Source: Thermoproteota archaeon (lineage in GTDB: Archaea > Korarchaeota > Korarchaeia > Korarchaeales > Korarchaeaceae). Taken from it: a DNA stretch of 8,758 bases. Below are positions 1 through 6,530 of the stretch, in pieces. Both the position numbers and the translations under genes were made by a program. How positions within the stretch are numbered: the first letter of the stretch is position 1; the number at the start of each line of letters is the position of its first letter. Where the stretch lies: contig WAOH01000021.1 in assembly GCA_015521385.1 (NCBI GenBank), forward strand, positions 1 through 8,758. Direction: 5' to 3'. Under the pieces are notes generated by a model, which was not told the origin of the DNA, did not search any database, and was given only the letters and a program-made list of their open reading frames with translations.

Positions 1-1827
1 GATGTTTAGGACACCTCCTATGGCGAATCCCGCCACGAAGGGGACCGCGGTCTCCCAGAAGAACTCCTGGCCACCGTATCTCCTCGCCAGGTATCTAAGC
101 AGGCTGGATATCATGTAGAGGATGGCATACTGGGGTATCAGGAGGCCGAACAGCACACCGACGGCGCTTATACCCAGCCAAGGTATGCCTCCCCTCAGCA
201 GGAAGACGATAGCCCCTATTGCGAGGCCCTCCAAGAAGTACTCCAGCTTCCATCCAGCCAAATCACCCATTACGGAGAGGAGGCCCACATTGGGGTAGAT
301 GGGGGAGGCCATATCTAGGGGCTTCTTCGCCGCCCCCCAGGCGTGGAAAGACACCAGCAACAGGACCCCACCCACCACGGCCCCGAATAGCAGTCCCATG
401 AGCTGGGCCCTGAACATCTCCCTTGCCCTCATTCCTATCGACTTAGCGTATTTGAAGCTCTCCGCCGAGGCAGTGGGTTGAGCCGACACGGTATCGGTCA
501 TCATGGCCGAAGCTGCGCCCGAGAAGAAGGCGTCGGAAGAGGCGCGCTGGAACATGCCTGAGGCGAAGAACGCGTTGTCCACGATTCCCCTGATACCAAG
601 ATCCACCGGGATTATCCAGTTACCCATTCCTATTGTCCACACGTATCCGTGCCAGTACATGAGGTGCAGGATCACGAGCACCAGAGCTATGAGCGGGTTG
701 ACACCTAGGACCATTATCATAAGGGTGCTAGCACCGAAGGTGAGCAGCCATCCTACCACGAGCCACTTTCTCGTGAGGGGCTCGTCCTCCCAGGCCCTCC
801 AACTGTCCCTGATGTACTTGTATCCCAGTATCAGGGGAATGAGTCCCACAGCCAGATAGAGACCCGTAGATATGTGATACCACGGGAGAGGGCCGTTCAC
901 TGCAGCGTTTGAGGAGTAAAAAGCGAAGTCGTGGCCCGGTTCATACGGCAGGAGACCCATCCTCACGAGGACGGGAGGGACTAGGAGGAAGGCCACTATC
1001 GCCGTGGCCCACATGGACACCTGAATCTCCAAGGGTATCAGGAACGCCCACGCCAGCAGATCAGGGGTTATCTGAGTCCCGGGATCCATGCCAAAGGCCC
1101 CTCCGGGGAAGAACTGTTGGAGCCAAGGCGTCAGGTCGATCCTCAGCTCAGCTGCCGGGAAGTCCTCCCATATCGCCTGAAGGAGGTGTCCCTTCTGGAA
1201 GAGGCTGATGCCGAATCCAGCTAGTACGCCGAGCCACAGCCACCTGAGGCCCCCTCCCCTCTCCTTAACCAGTTGGGAGAACCTGGCGCTGACCGTGGCT
1301 ACGGGAAAGATGAGCTTCTCCTTCTCCAAGTAAAACTTCCTGAAGGGTATGATGTTCAGGTAGGAGAACAGGGACAGGATCACGGCGAAGAGAACTGCGT
1401 AGGTCAGGGGAAGTATCCAAGCGGACCAGTCGATCCTCCCGCCCAGCAGCAGGGCCCTTAGGGCCTCCTGATCCTTGGGAACTAGGAACTCGGGCAGTAT
1501 TCCCCTCAGGGGGAAATCCTTAGCGAGACCAGCTCTGGCCCAAGAGGGAAGGATGTACTGCCAACCGACGAACAGTACCGTGATGACCTCTATGGACCCG
1601 AATATGACGCCCATTTCCCCGATGGACAGGGGATTTCCCCTCACGGTGGAGAGGGCGTAGGCCACGGTGAGCACCACTAGAGCGGCCTCACCGGTCCAGC
1701 TGTAGCCAGCCGCACTCCTCATTACCGTCTGGGCGAAGAGCATGAACAGGCCGAAGGCCAAGGAGAGAGTTATAGATCTGAAGGTGAACGCACCTCCAGT
1801 TGGACTACGTTCCTCCATTTCCTCCAA
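1..1827 (-). CDS. Polytopic membrane protein, DUF6785/DUF6784-like (partial, C terminus beyond window)
   Basis: An open frame of 609 codons runs off the window edge without a stop, so the C terminus is missing. The protein is very hydrophobic, with about 12-13 likely membrane segments (for example near residues 18-33, 47-62, 74-93, 137-160, 257-289, 377-395, 474-494 and 548-575). The stretch at about 110-180 (ILPEFLVP, then IDWSAWILPL, then LEKEKLIFPVA) matches my memory of the DUF6785 family, whose members are large, uncharacterised, OPT-transporter-like membrane proteins of archaea and bacteria. A transport role is inference; no substrate can be read. The start is placed at TTG 1827 because AGGAGGGG (minus strand, 1833-1840) lies about 6 bases upstream. 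ATG 1818 is in frame, but its GGAGG is only 2 bases away; GTG 1845 has no ribosome binding site. It lies 23 bases after the GAPDH-like gene, so it is probably co-transcribed with pgk. Confidence 0.75.
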   Translation of the reverse strand, partial: MEEMEERSPTGGAFTFRSITLSLAFGLFMLFAQTVMRSAAGYSWTGEAALVVLTVAYALSTVRGNPLSIGEMGVIFGSIEVITVLFVGWQYILPSWARAGLAKDFPLRGILPEFLVPKDQEALRALLLGGRIDWSAWILPLTYAVLFAVILSLFSYLNIIPFRKFYLEKEKLIFPVATVSARFSQLVKERGGGLRWLWLGVLAGFGISLFQKGHLLQAIWEDFPAAELRIDLTPWLQQFFPGGAFGMDPGTQITPDLLAWAFLIPLEIQVSMWATAIVAFLLVPPVLVRMGLLPYEPGHDFAFYSSNAAVNGPLPWYHISTGLYLAVGLIPLILGYKYIRDSWRAWEDEPLTRKWLVVGWLLTFGASTLMIMVLGVNPLIALVLVILHLMYWHGYVWTIGMGNWIIPVDLGIRGIVDNAFFASGMFQRASSDAFFSGAASAMMTDTVSAQPTASAESFKYAKSIGMRAREMFRAQLMGLLFGAVVGGVLLLVSFHAWGAAKKPLDMASPIYPNVGLLSVMGDLAGWKLEYFLEGLAIGAIVFLLRGGIPWLGISAVGVLFGLLIPQYAILYMISSLLRYLARRYGGQEFFWETAVPFVAGFAIGGVLNI

Positions 1828-1850
1828 GAGATCCCCTCCTCTCACACAAT

Positions 1851-2606
1851 CTAGATGATGAGCCCGCCTTTAATACTTAGGTGCTCATCGGTCACCGACC
1901 GGGAGAATTCCCTCTTAACGCCTTCCGACTCCCTCAGGGTATCCACAACCTCCGGCAAGGGGAGGAGGTATCCCAGCATGGAGATAATCTCAGCCTCTCT
2001 CCCCACTACCTTTACGGAGCCGAGAAGGACGTTCACGGAGAAGATGGAGTGGGGAAAGGACACGGGCAGGAAGGCGCACAGATCCTGCAGGTACAGATCC
2101 TCGCCGGAGATACCGACAATCCTAGGAGACCTGAGAAGGGACTCCTTAACCTCTCCCAGGCTTAGATCCTCCCTTAACTTCACGGTCAGACGGAATGCCC
2201 TGAAATAAGGGCAGCAAAACAGCTCGTCTCGTATCTCCTCCATGGAGATGTCCTGAAGGGGAAGACCCATGGATAGCCTCTCGAGCAACACCTCATACGG
2301 CTTCACAACCATACCCGAACTACCATAGGAGATCCTCACGGAGTACTCTCCCGAGCTGTACTCCAGGAAAGCGTCGGTCTCCTCTATGAAGTCATCCAAG
2401 AACCCTGCCACCTTTATCCCCATCTCCTTGAAGAGTTCCAAGCTGGACTCACTGCAGTAAATGTCCAGTCTCCTAGAGATCGGTCGGGAGAAGGGAGTTA
2501 GATCGTGGTTGTAGGCACCGATCACCCTGATGTCCGGCTGCCTCTCCAAGCAGTCAGCGATCGGGATTGTGTAGGGATCGTGACCCACTATCCCTACTCT
2601 AATCAT
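1851..2606 (-). CDS. GAPDH-like protein lacking the catalytic segment (probable pseudoenzyme)
   Basis: The 251-residue product is recognisably related to archaeal (type II) glyceraldehyde-3-phosphate dehydrogenase, which is usually about 335-340 residues. Residues 1-85 follow the family N terminus: MIRVGIVG, ADCLERQPDIRVIGAY (17-32), ELFKEMGIKVAGFLDDFIEE (57-76). Residues 135-251 follow its C-terminal part: RAFRLTVKL (136-144), SPRIVGIS (160-167), LPEVVDTLRE (218-227) and an ending that resembles the usual I.NE.L.I.KGYLI. Between them about 45 residues replace roughly 130-135, removing the catalytic SCNTT cysteine motif and the following histidine region. The GYGTIGKRVAD nucleotide loop is GHDPYTIPIAD, keeping only the first of three glycines. 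Dehydrogenase activity is therefore unlikely. The ATG overlaps the pgk stop by 4 bases (ATGA), suggesting translational coupling. The frame has no stop or frameshift, so it appears maintained rather than decayed. Family assignment is from remembered sequences and is fairly firm; function is unknown. Confidence 0.8.
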   Translation of the reverse strand: MIRVGIVGHDPYTIPIADCLERQPDIRVIGAYNHDLTPFSRPISRRLDIYCSESSLELFKEMGIKVAGFLDDFIEETDAFLEYSSGEYSVRISYGSSGMVVKPYEVLLERLSMGLPLQDISMEEIRDELFCCPYFRAFRLTVKLREDLSLGEVKESLLRSPRIVGISGEDLYLQDLCAFLPVSFPHSIFSVNVLLGSVKVVGREAEIISMLGYLLPLPEVVDTLRESEGVKREFSRSVTDEHLSIKGGLII

Positions 2607-3820
2607 CTCCTGCTACTCTCCCTGAGGGCATCGACGGCCGGCAGGGGGAGGCCCGCCAGCCCGTAGAGCACAGCCCCGCCAGCTGTGTACACCCTGCTGC
2701 CCTTTATCCCGGCCATGTTGGCCGCTGTGCTGAGGTGCCCACCGCAGAGCACGGACTCCTTTGCGTACTTCTCCATAGCCTTGACTATCTCCAGAGTACC
2801 TCTTCGGGACTCCGGCCTCTCGAAGATGCCCATCGGGCCGTTGGCCACAGCCAAATCGGCTCCCTTCAACCTCTCCTTGTATATCTCTATCGTGCCCGAT
2901 CCTATGTCTATTATCTTGCCCTCCTCCGGCACGGCGTAAACGGGCACATTTTCCAAGCTGCCGTCCCTCATCTTCACGACGAAGTCCACAGGGTAGAAGA
3001 CCCTCCCCTCCCCCAGCCTCAGTATCTCCCTGGCAGCGGGCAGGAGGAGATCCAGGTCCCTTATCTTCCTGAGATCTCCATTGAGCTTATGGCCCGCCGC
3101 ATGAGCGATTATGATGCCGAGGAGCCCGCCTGTCAGGACCTCCGCCGCCTTCCCGTTCCTTATGGCGTGGACCATGACCTTCAACTTATCGCTGACCTTA
3201 GCGCCTCCCAGTATGAAGATCCTCCTCCCCTTTATCGCATCAATCTCCGCCATCTCGGCTATCATCTTCTGCATGTTCCTCCCGGCAGCGGCTGGCATCA
3301 GATAAGGGAAAGCGACCAGAGACGGCTGACTCCTGTGCGCCGCCTGGAAGGCATCGTTGACGTATATGTCAAAGAGCGGCGCGAGTCTCTGGACGAAATG
3401 CGTCTTGATGAGATCCCGGGGATCCCCCTCTATGTTCTCCTCCGCCATGAACCTCAGATTCTCCAGTAGGAGGACCTCACCCTGGCCCAACTTCTTTATC
3501 TGCTCCCTTATCTCCTTGGATATGACTCCATCCACGTACTTGACCTCCAGACCAACCTCCTTACTGAGTTCCCGCGCGTGAGGTTCCGTGCTTATGAAAT
3601 CGCTGCTCCCAGGTCTTCCCTGATGGGTACCTATGACTACCGAGGACCCCCTCTCCATGAGCTCCTTGAGGGTCTTCGCGGCCTGCTTGATCTTCTCATT
3701 ATTCATTATCTCCCCATTTTCCCCGATGGGGACGTTCATATCGGCCCTCAGAAAGACCTTCTTGCCATCTAGGGAGAGATCATCGAGCGTCAAGACCTTC
3801 CTCGTCCTCAAGGATGCCAC
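2603..3820 (-). CDS. pgk: Phosphoglycerate kinase
   Basis: Cytoplasmic enzyme that reversibly transfers phosphate between 1,3-bisphosphoglycerate/ADP and 3-phosphoglycerate/ATP in glycolysis and gluconeogenesis. The 405 residues match the usual archaeal length of about 410. In order it shows RADMNVP (25-31; the R-x-D-x-N substrate motif), the archaeal form GTHQGRPG (64-71), ENLRF (120-124), NDAF with HR (155-163), GGAKVSDK (205-212), the nucleotide-binding NGPMGIFE (327-334), CGGHLS (359-364) and TAGGA (379-383). Both lobes are complete and no key residue is lost. The start given is GTG 3820, which has only a weak GGGAGA upstream. TTG 3811 is a real alternative, since GAGGTGG would sit about 5 bases before it and would remove only three residues. 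It overlaps the following GAPDH-like gene by 4 bases, the position where a functional gap gene is often found in archaea. Confidence 0.95.
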   Translation of the reverse strand: MASLRTRKVLTLDDLSLDGKKVFLRADMNVPIGENGEIMNNEKIKQAAKTLKELMERGSSVVIGTHQGRPGSSDFISTEPHARELSKEVGLEVKYVDGVISKEIREQIKKLGQGEVLLLENLRFMAEENIEGDPRDLIKTHFVQRLAPLFDIYVNDAFQAAHRSQPSLVAFPYLMPAAAGRNMQKMIAEMAEIDAIKGRRIFILGGAKVSDKLKVMVHAIRNGKAAEVLTGGLLGIIIAHAAGHKLNGDLRKIRDLDLLLPAAREILRLGEGRVFYPVDFVVKMRDGSLENVPVYAVPEEGKIIDIGSGTIEIYKERLKGADLAVANGPMGIFERPESRRGTLEIVKAMEKYAKESVLCGGHLSTAANMAGIKGSRVYTAGGAVLYGLAGLPLPAVDALRESSRR

Positions 3821-3823
3821 CTC

Positions 3824-3849
3824 GCGATTCTCCCGATCGCGGGATTCGC
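3824..3849 (-). promoter_or_regulatory. Imperfect hairpin in the pgk leader
   Basis: Outer arms GCGA/TCGC (3824-3827 with 3846-3849) and inner arms CCCG/CGGG (3832-3835 with 3840-3843) can pair around a 4-base loop, with an asymmetric internal loop. It covers the weak GGGAGA in front of GTG 3820, so it could limit ribosome access there. The stem is short and could be chance in a GC-rich leader. Confidence 0.25.
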
Positions 3850-3854
3850 CCGGA

Positions 3855-3870
3855 GAAAAATTAAAAATTC
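3855..3870 (-). promoter_or_regulatory. Candidate pgk promoter (TATA-like), also T-rich 3' end for the phosphorylase gene
   Basis: Read on the minus strand this is GAATTTTTAATTTTTC, an AT island in otherwise GC-rich DNA. A box centred near 3864 would start transcription near 3838, leaving a leader of about 18-20 bases before GTG 3820. The two T5 runs on the RNA-like strand also suit archaeal oligo-T termination of the upstream phosphorylase transcript, so the same bases may end one transcript and start the next. A second AT patch (ACTATATGAA, about 3870-3879) lies just upstream. The rest of the 98-base gap shows nothing else I can support. Confidence 0.45.
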
Positions 3871-3918
3871 ATATAGTTTTGTCTGCACGCGCGTCATATT
3901 ACGTTAAAAGTATTGACC

Positions 3919-4734
3919 TTATCTGCTGAGGAACTCGTCCAGGGCTTCTCCACAAGGGCAGGACCTCTCTACCGGTATATTCCCAACCGCTCTCCTGAGG
4001 ATCTCCGATAGATCATTTATCCTCCTCGAGAACATCTCCAGGACTTCTTCATGCGTCAGCTTTGCCCTGCCACCAACTCCGGCCGCGTAGTTAGTCACCA
4101 CGGAGATGCTGGCGTAGCACATGGCCAGCTCCCTGGCTAGAGCCGCCTCCGGGCATCCGGTCATCCCGACTATGTCTCCGCCCAATATCCTCATGGCTCT
4201 TATCTCAGCCGGAGTCTCGAACCTGTTTCCCTCCGCGCACACGTAAACACCCTTATCGACGACCTCTAGACCGAGTTCCCGAGCTGCCTCCTTTAAGGCA
4301 CCCCTTATCTCCGGACAGTAAGTGTATGGGGTCATGGATACGTGGATCACGCCTCCCACTTCCCTCCCCCTGACTTTAAGAATTGTTTTTCCATCATAGA
4401 ACGTTCCCTCCCTGCATTTAGTTAAATCTATGAAGTCGTCGGGGATGACGAAGGTGCCGGGAGCAAGCTCCGGGTCGATCGCTCCCACAGCGTTCGTGGC
4501 CATGACCCTCTCAACTCCTAACAGGTTCAGAGCGTAAAGGTTAGCCCTGTAATTGACCTTGAAGGGAGGGATCTCGTGCTTCTCGCCATGCCTGGGTATG
4601 AACGCTATCTCCTCCCCCCCGAACTCCCCTAGGAAGACCGTCGCATCGCCGAAGGGCGTGCTCAGCACCCTCCTCTCCGGACTCTCCAGCAACCTGTAAA
4701 TACCACTGCCTCCTATTATCCCTACTCTCACCAT
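3919..4734 (-). CDS. mtnP: MTAP/PNP-family nucleoside phosphorylase (5'-methylthioadenosine phosphorylase-like)
   Basis: Cytoplasmic purine-nucleoside phosphorylase of the trimeric MTAP subfamily, splitting a (methylthio)nucleoside with phosphate into base and (methylthio)ribose 1-phosphate; in methionine salvage the usual substrate is 5'-methylthioadenosine. Full length at 271 residues. Visible motifs: GIIGGSGIY (5-13, phosphate loop), RHG (48-50), NYRAN (61-65), TNAVG (80-84), EGNRFET (168-174; usually EGPRFET), MTGCPE (191-196). Adenine-specific relatives have TDYD at the base site; here it is TNYA (214-217), so 6-oxopurine nucleosides such as methylthioinosine are possible. C259-P-C261 matches the C-terminal CXC pair known from hyperthermophilic Sulfolobus and Pyrococcus homologues. 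ATG 4734 follows GGAGAGGG at about 7-10 bases; GTG 4731 is a less likely alternative. It diverges from the thermosome gene across 125 bases and probably has its own promoter. Confidence 0.88.
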   Translation of the reverse strand: MVRVGIIGGSGIYRLLESPERRVLSTPFGDATVFLGEFGGEEIAFIPRHGEKHEIPPFKVNYRANLYALNLLGVERVMATNAVGAIDPELAPGTFVIPDDFIDLTKCREGTFYDGKTILKVRGREVGGVIHVSMTPYTYCPEIRGALKEAARELGLEVVDKGVYVCAEGNRFETPAEIRAMRILGGDIVGMTGCPEAALARELAMCYASISVVTNYAAGVGGRAKLTHEEVLEMFSRRINDLSEILRRAVGNIPVERSCPCGEALDEFLSR

Positions 4735-4775
4735 ATCGGGCCCTCTCCTAACTCCTTTGTTTTCTACGGGATGTG

Positions 4776-4789
4776 GTAATTTTTATAAC
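4776..4789. promoter_or_regulatory. Shared AT-rich promoter element between divergent phosphorylase and thermosome genes
   Basis: The only strong AT block in the 125-base gap reads GTAATTTTTATAAC on plus and GTTATAAAAATTAC on minus, giving a TATA-like box in both directions. On minus, a start about 26 bases on (near 4757) leaves a leader of about 22 bases containing GGAG before ATG 4734. On plus, a start near 4811 leaves about 48 bases before ATG 4860. A weaker TGTATTTGG (4812-4820) could instead give a shorter thermosome leader. Positions are inferred from typical archaeal TATA-to-start spacing. Confidence 0.55.
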
Positions 4790-4800
4790 TCATGGTCGTT

Positions 4801-4811
4801 CATGACTCATG
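4801..4811. promoter_or_regulatory. CATGA-C-TCATG inverted repeat, possible operator
   Basis: An exact 5-base inverted repeat around a single central C, with a further ACTCATG half-site at 4788-4794 (17 bases before the same word at 4805-4811). It lies just downstream of the AT-rich box, at or beside the predicted thermosome transcription start, which is where an archaeal repressor would act. No known heat-shock regulator site is recognised in it. Confidence 0.35.
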
Positions 4812-4845
4812 CCTGTATTTGGCAAGTGTAAAGTCACATAGCACA

Positions 4846-4853
4846 GGAGGTGA
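4846..4853 (+). promoter_or_regulatory. Full-length ribosome binding site of the thermosome gene
   Basis: GGAGGTGA is a full match to the archaeal anti-Shine-Dalgarno sequence. It sits 6 bases before ATG 4860 but directly abuts the in-frame TTG codons at 4854 and 4857, so it decides the start in favour of ATG 4860. Confidence 0.8.
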
Positions 4854-4859
4854 TTGTTG

Positions 4860-6521
4860 ATGGCCCTAGCGACCGTAGGAGGAAGACCCGTCCTGATACT
4901 GAAGGAGGGAACCACTAGGACCCGGGGTGAGGAGGCCAGGAGGATAAACATAATGGCCGCCCGCGCCATAGCGGATGCCGTGAAGACCACCCTGGGCCCC
5001 AAGGGAATGGACAAGATGATAGTCGACTCCTTGGGGGACATAACCATAAGCAACGACGGAGCCACCATCCTGCAGGAGATGGAGGTGGCTCACCCCGCCG
5101 CGAAGCTCATGGTTAACCTGGCCAAGGCTCAGGATAAGGAGGTAGGGGACGGCACCACCACCAGCGTCGTGCTTGCTGGTGAACTCCTCACCGAGGCTGA
5201 GAGCCTCCTCCAGAAGGACATCCATCCGACCATCATAATAGATGGGTATGAGAAGGCCCTCAAGTTCGTGGAGCAGGAGCTGGAGAAACTGGCCATCGAG
5301 GTCAATCCAGACGACGAGGAGTGGCTGAAGAAGGTGGCCGAGACTGCGATGAGCAGCAAGCTCATAAGTGCCGAGAAGAAGAAGCTGGCCGAGATCGCCG
5401 TCAAGGCCGTGAAGGCCGTCGAGGAGAGGAAGGGGGACAAGAGGTACGTGGATATAGATAACGTGAAGATAGTCAAGAAGAAGGGAGGTAGCCTCTCCGA
5501 CACCGAGTTCATAAGGGGCGTGGTCCTCGACAAGGAGGTAGTCCACAGGGACATGCCCAAGAGGGTGAAGGACGCCAAGATAGCGATACTCAATCTCTCC
5601 TTGGAGATCAAGAAGCCTGAGATCGACTTGGAGATCCAGATATCCTCGCCTCAGGAGCTCAGGGAGTTCATAGAGCAGGAGACCAGGATACTGAAGGAGA
5701 AGGTGGAGAAGATAGCCGCCACCGGGGCTAACGTGGTGTTCTGCCAGAAGGGCATAGACGAGGTGGCCCAGCACTTCCTAGCGAAGCACGGCATAATGGC
5801 CGTGAGGAGGGTCAGCGAGAAGGACATGCAGAGGATTGAGAAGGCCACCGGTGGGAAGATAGTGAACAACCTGGACGACCTCACCGAGGCCGAGCTGGGT
5901 CACGCCGGCCTGGTCGAGGAGAGGAAGATTGGAGAAGACAGGATGATATTCATAGAGGAGTGCGAGAATCCCAAGGCCGTGACCATTCTCCTCAGGGCGG
6001 GCGCCGACACCATACTGGACGAGGCCGAGAGGGGTCTGAAGGACGCCCTGTATGTGGTCAGGAACGTCGTGGAGGACGGTAAGGTGTTCTACGGGGGCGG
6101 GTCCATACAGGCCGAGCTGGCCCTCAGGCTGAGGGACTACGCCCACACTGAGAAGAGCAAGGAGCAGCTGGCCATGGAGGCCTTCGCCGACGCTCTGGAA
6201 AGCATACCTAGGATACTGGCCGAGAACTCCGGGATGGACGCCGTGGACGCGCTGGTGGAGATAAGAAACGCTCACAAGTCCGGGAACATATTCGTCGGGG
6301 TGGATGCGGTGAACAGCAAGATCGCCGACATGAAGGAGCTGGGCGTGGTGGACACCTACAGAGGGGTCAAGAACGCCATAGCCGCTGCCACCGAGACCGC
6401 GATACTGATAATCAAGACCGACGACATAATCGCGGCTAAGCCCTACGAGGAGAAGGGTAAGGGCAAGGGCGAGGAAGGGGAAGAGGAGGGCGGCAGTGAG
6501 TTTAAATCTGAGTTCGACTGA
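4860..6521 (+). CDS. ths: Thermosome (group II chaperonin) subunit
   Basis: Subunit of the double-ring cytosolic ATP-dependent chaperonin, homologous to eukaryotic CCT, that encloses and folds client proteins. The 553 residues are full length. The N terminus (LATVGGRPVLILKEGTTRT, from residue 3) leads to the equatorial ATP site: TLGPKGMDKM (44-53), GDITISNDGATIL (59-71) and GDGTT (96-100). The apical domain spans roughly 200-370, with the built-in lid near 240-270; the equatorial domain returns with DEAERGLKDAL (387-397), GGGSIQAELA (412-421) and TDDIIAA (520-526). The tail is Lys/Gly/Glu-rich and ends SEFKSEFD rather than in the GGM repeats of many thermosomes. I cannot tell alpha from beta. 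The start is ATG 4860, set by its ribosome binding site. Codon use is strongly biased (ATA, AAG, TTC, GAG), as expected of a highly expressed gene, except in the last few codons, where a TATA-like box lies. Confidence 0.96.
   Translation: MALATVGGRPVLILKEGTTRTRGEEARRINIMAARAIADAVKTTLGPKGMDKMIVDSLGDITISNDGATILQEMEVAHPAAKLMVNLAKAQDKEVGDGTTTSVVLAGELLTEAESLLQKDIHPTIIIDGYEKALKFVEQELEKLAIEVNPDDEEWLKKVAETAMSSKLISAEKKKLAEIAVKAVKAVEERKGDKRYVDIDNVKIVKKKGGSLSDTEFIRGVVLDKEVVHRDMPKRVKDAKIAILNLSLEIKKPEIDLEIQISSPQELREFIEQETRILKEKVEKIAATGANVVFCQKGIDEVAQHFLAKHGIMAVRRVSEKDMQRIEKATGGKIVNNLDDLTEAELGHAGLVEERKIGEDRMIFIEECENPKAVTILLRAGADTILDEAERGLKDALYVVRNVVEDGKVFYGGGSIQAELALRLRDYAHTEKSKEQLAMEAFADALESIPRILAENSGMDAVDALVEIRNAHKSGNIFVGVDAVNSKIADMKELGVVDTYRGVKNAIAAATETAILIIKTDDIIAAKPYEEKGKGKGEEGEEEGGSEFKSEFD
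6501..6507 (+). promoter_or_regulatory. TATA-like box inside the thermosome 3' end
   Basis: TTTAAAT lies 24-30 bases before ATG 6531, the usual archaeal TATA-to-start distance, so transcription could start at the ATG itself (leaderless mRNA). The ATG has only a weak GCGGG upstream, which fits. The box uses codons TTT AAA TCT, which the thermosome gene otherwise almost always avoids. Confidence 0.45.
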
Positions 6522-6530
6522 AAACGCGGG

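Noticed and set aside
503..1660. Several plus-strand open frames across the first 1.8 kb
   Set aside because: The minus strand is one continuous hydrophobic 609-codon frame matching a known membrane family; the plus-strand products are Pro/Ser/Arg-rich and overlap one another.
1843..1845. Upstream in-frame GTG as the start of the DUF6785-like gene
   Set aside because: It has no ribosome binding site; AGGAGGGG sits downstream of it and serves TTG 1827.
1854..1861. GATGATGA on the plus strand resembling a C/D-box sRNA C box
   Set aside because: No CTGA D box or C'/D' pair follows at a plausible distance, and the site lies over the end of the GAPDH-like gene.
2735..3469. Long open frame on the plus strand opposite pgk
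   Set aside because: It lies wholly antisense to a textbook PGK with all motifs, its product is low in recognisable structure and rich in Pro, His and Arg, and no ribosome binding site stands out. It is an antisense artefact of GC-rich codons.
4854..4859. Two in-frame TTG codons before the thermosome ATG
   Set aside because: They directly abut the GGAGGTGA ribosome site with no usable spacing, while ATG 4860 has 6 bases and matches the family N terminus.
4866..5774. Long open frame on the minus strand within the thermosome gene
   Set aside because: Its product is Leu/Gly/His/Tyr-rich and mirrors the thermosome codons. The sense frame is an unmistakable, complete chaperonin.
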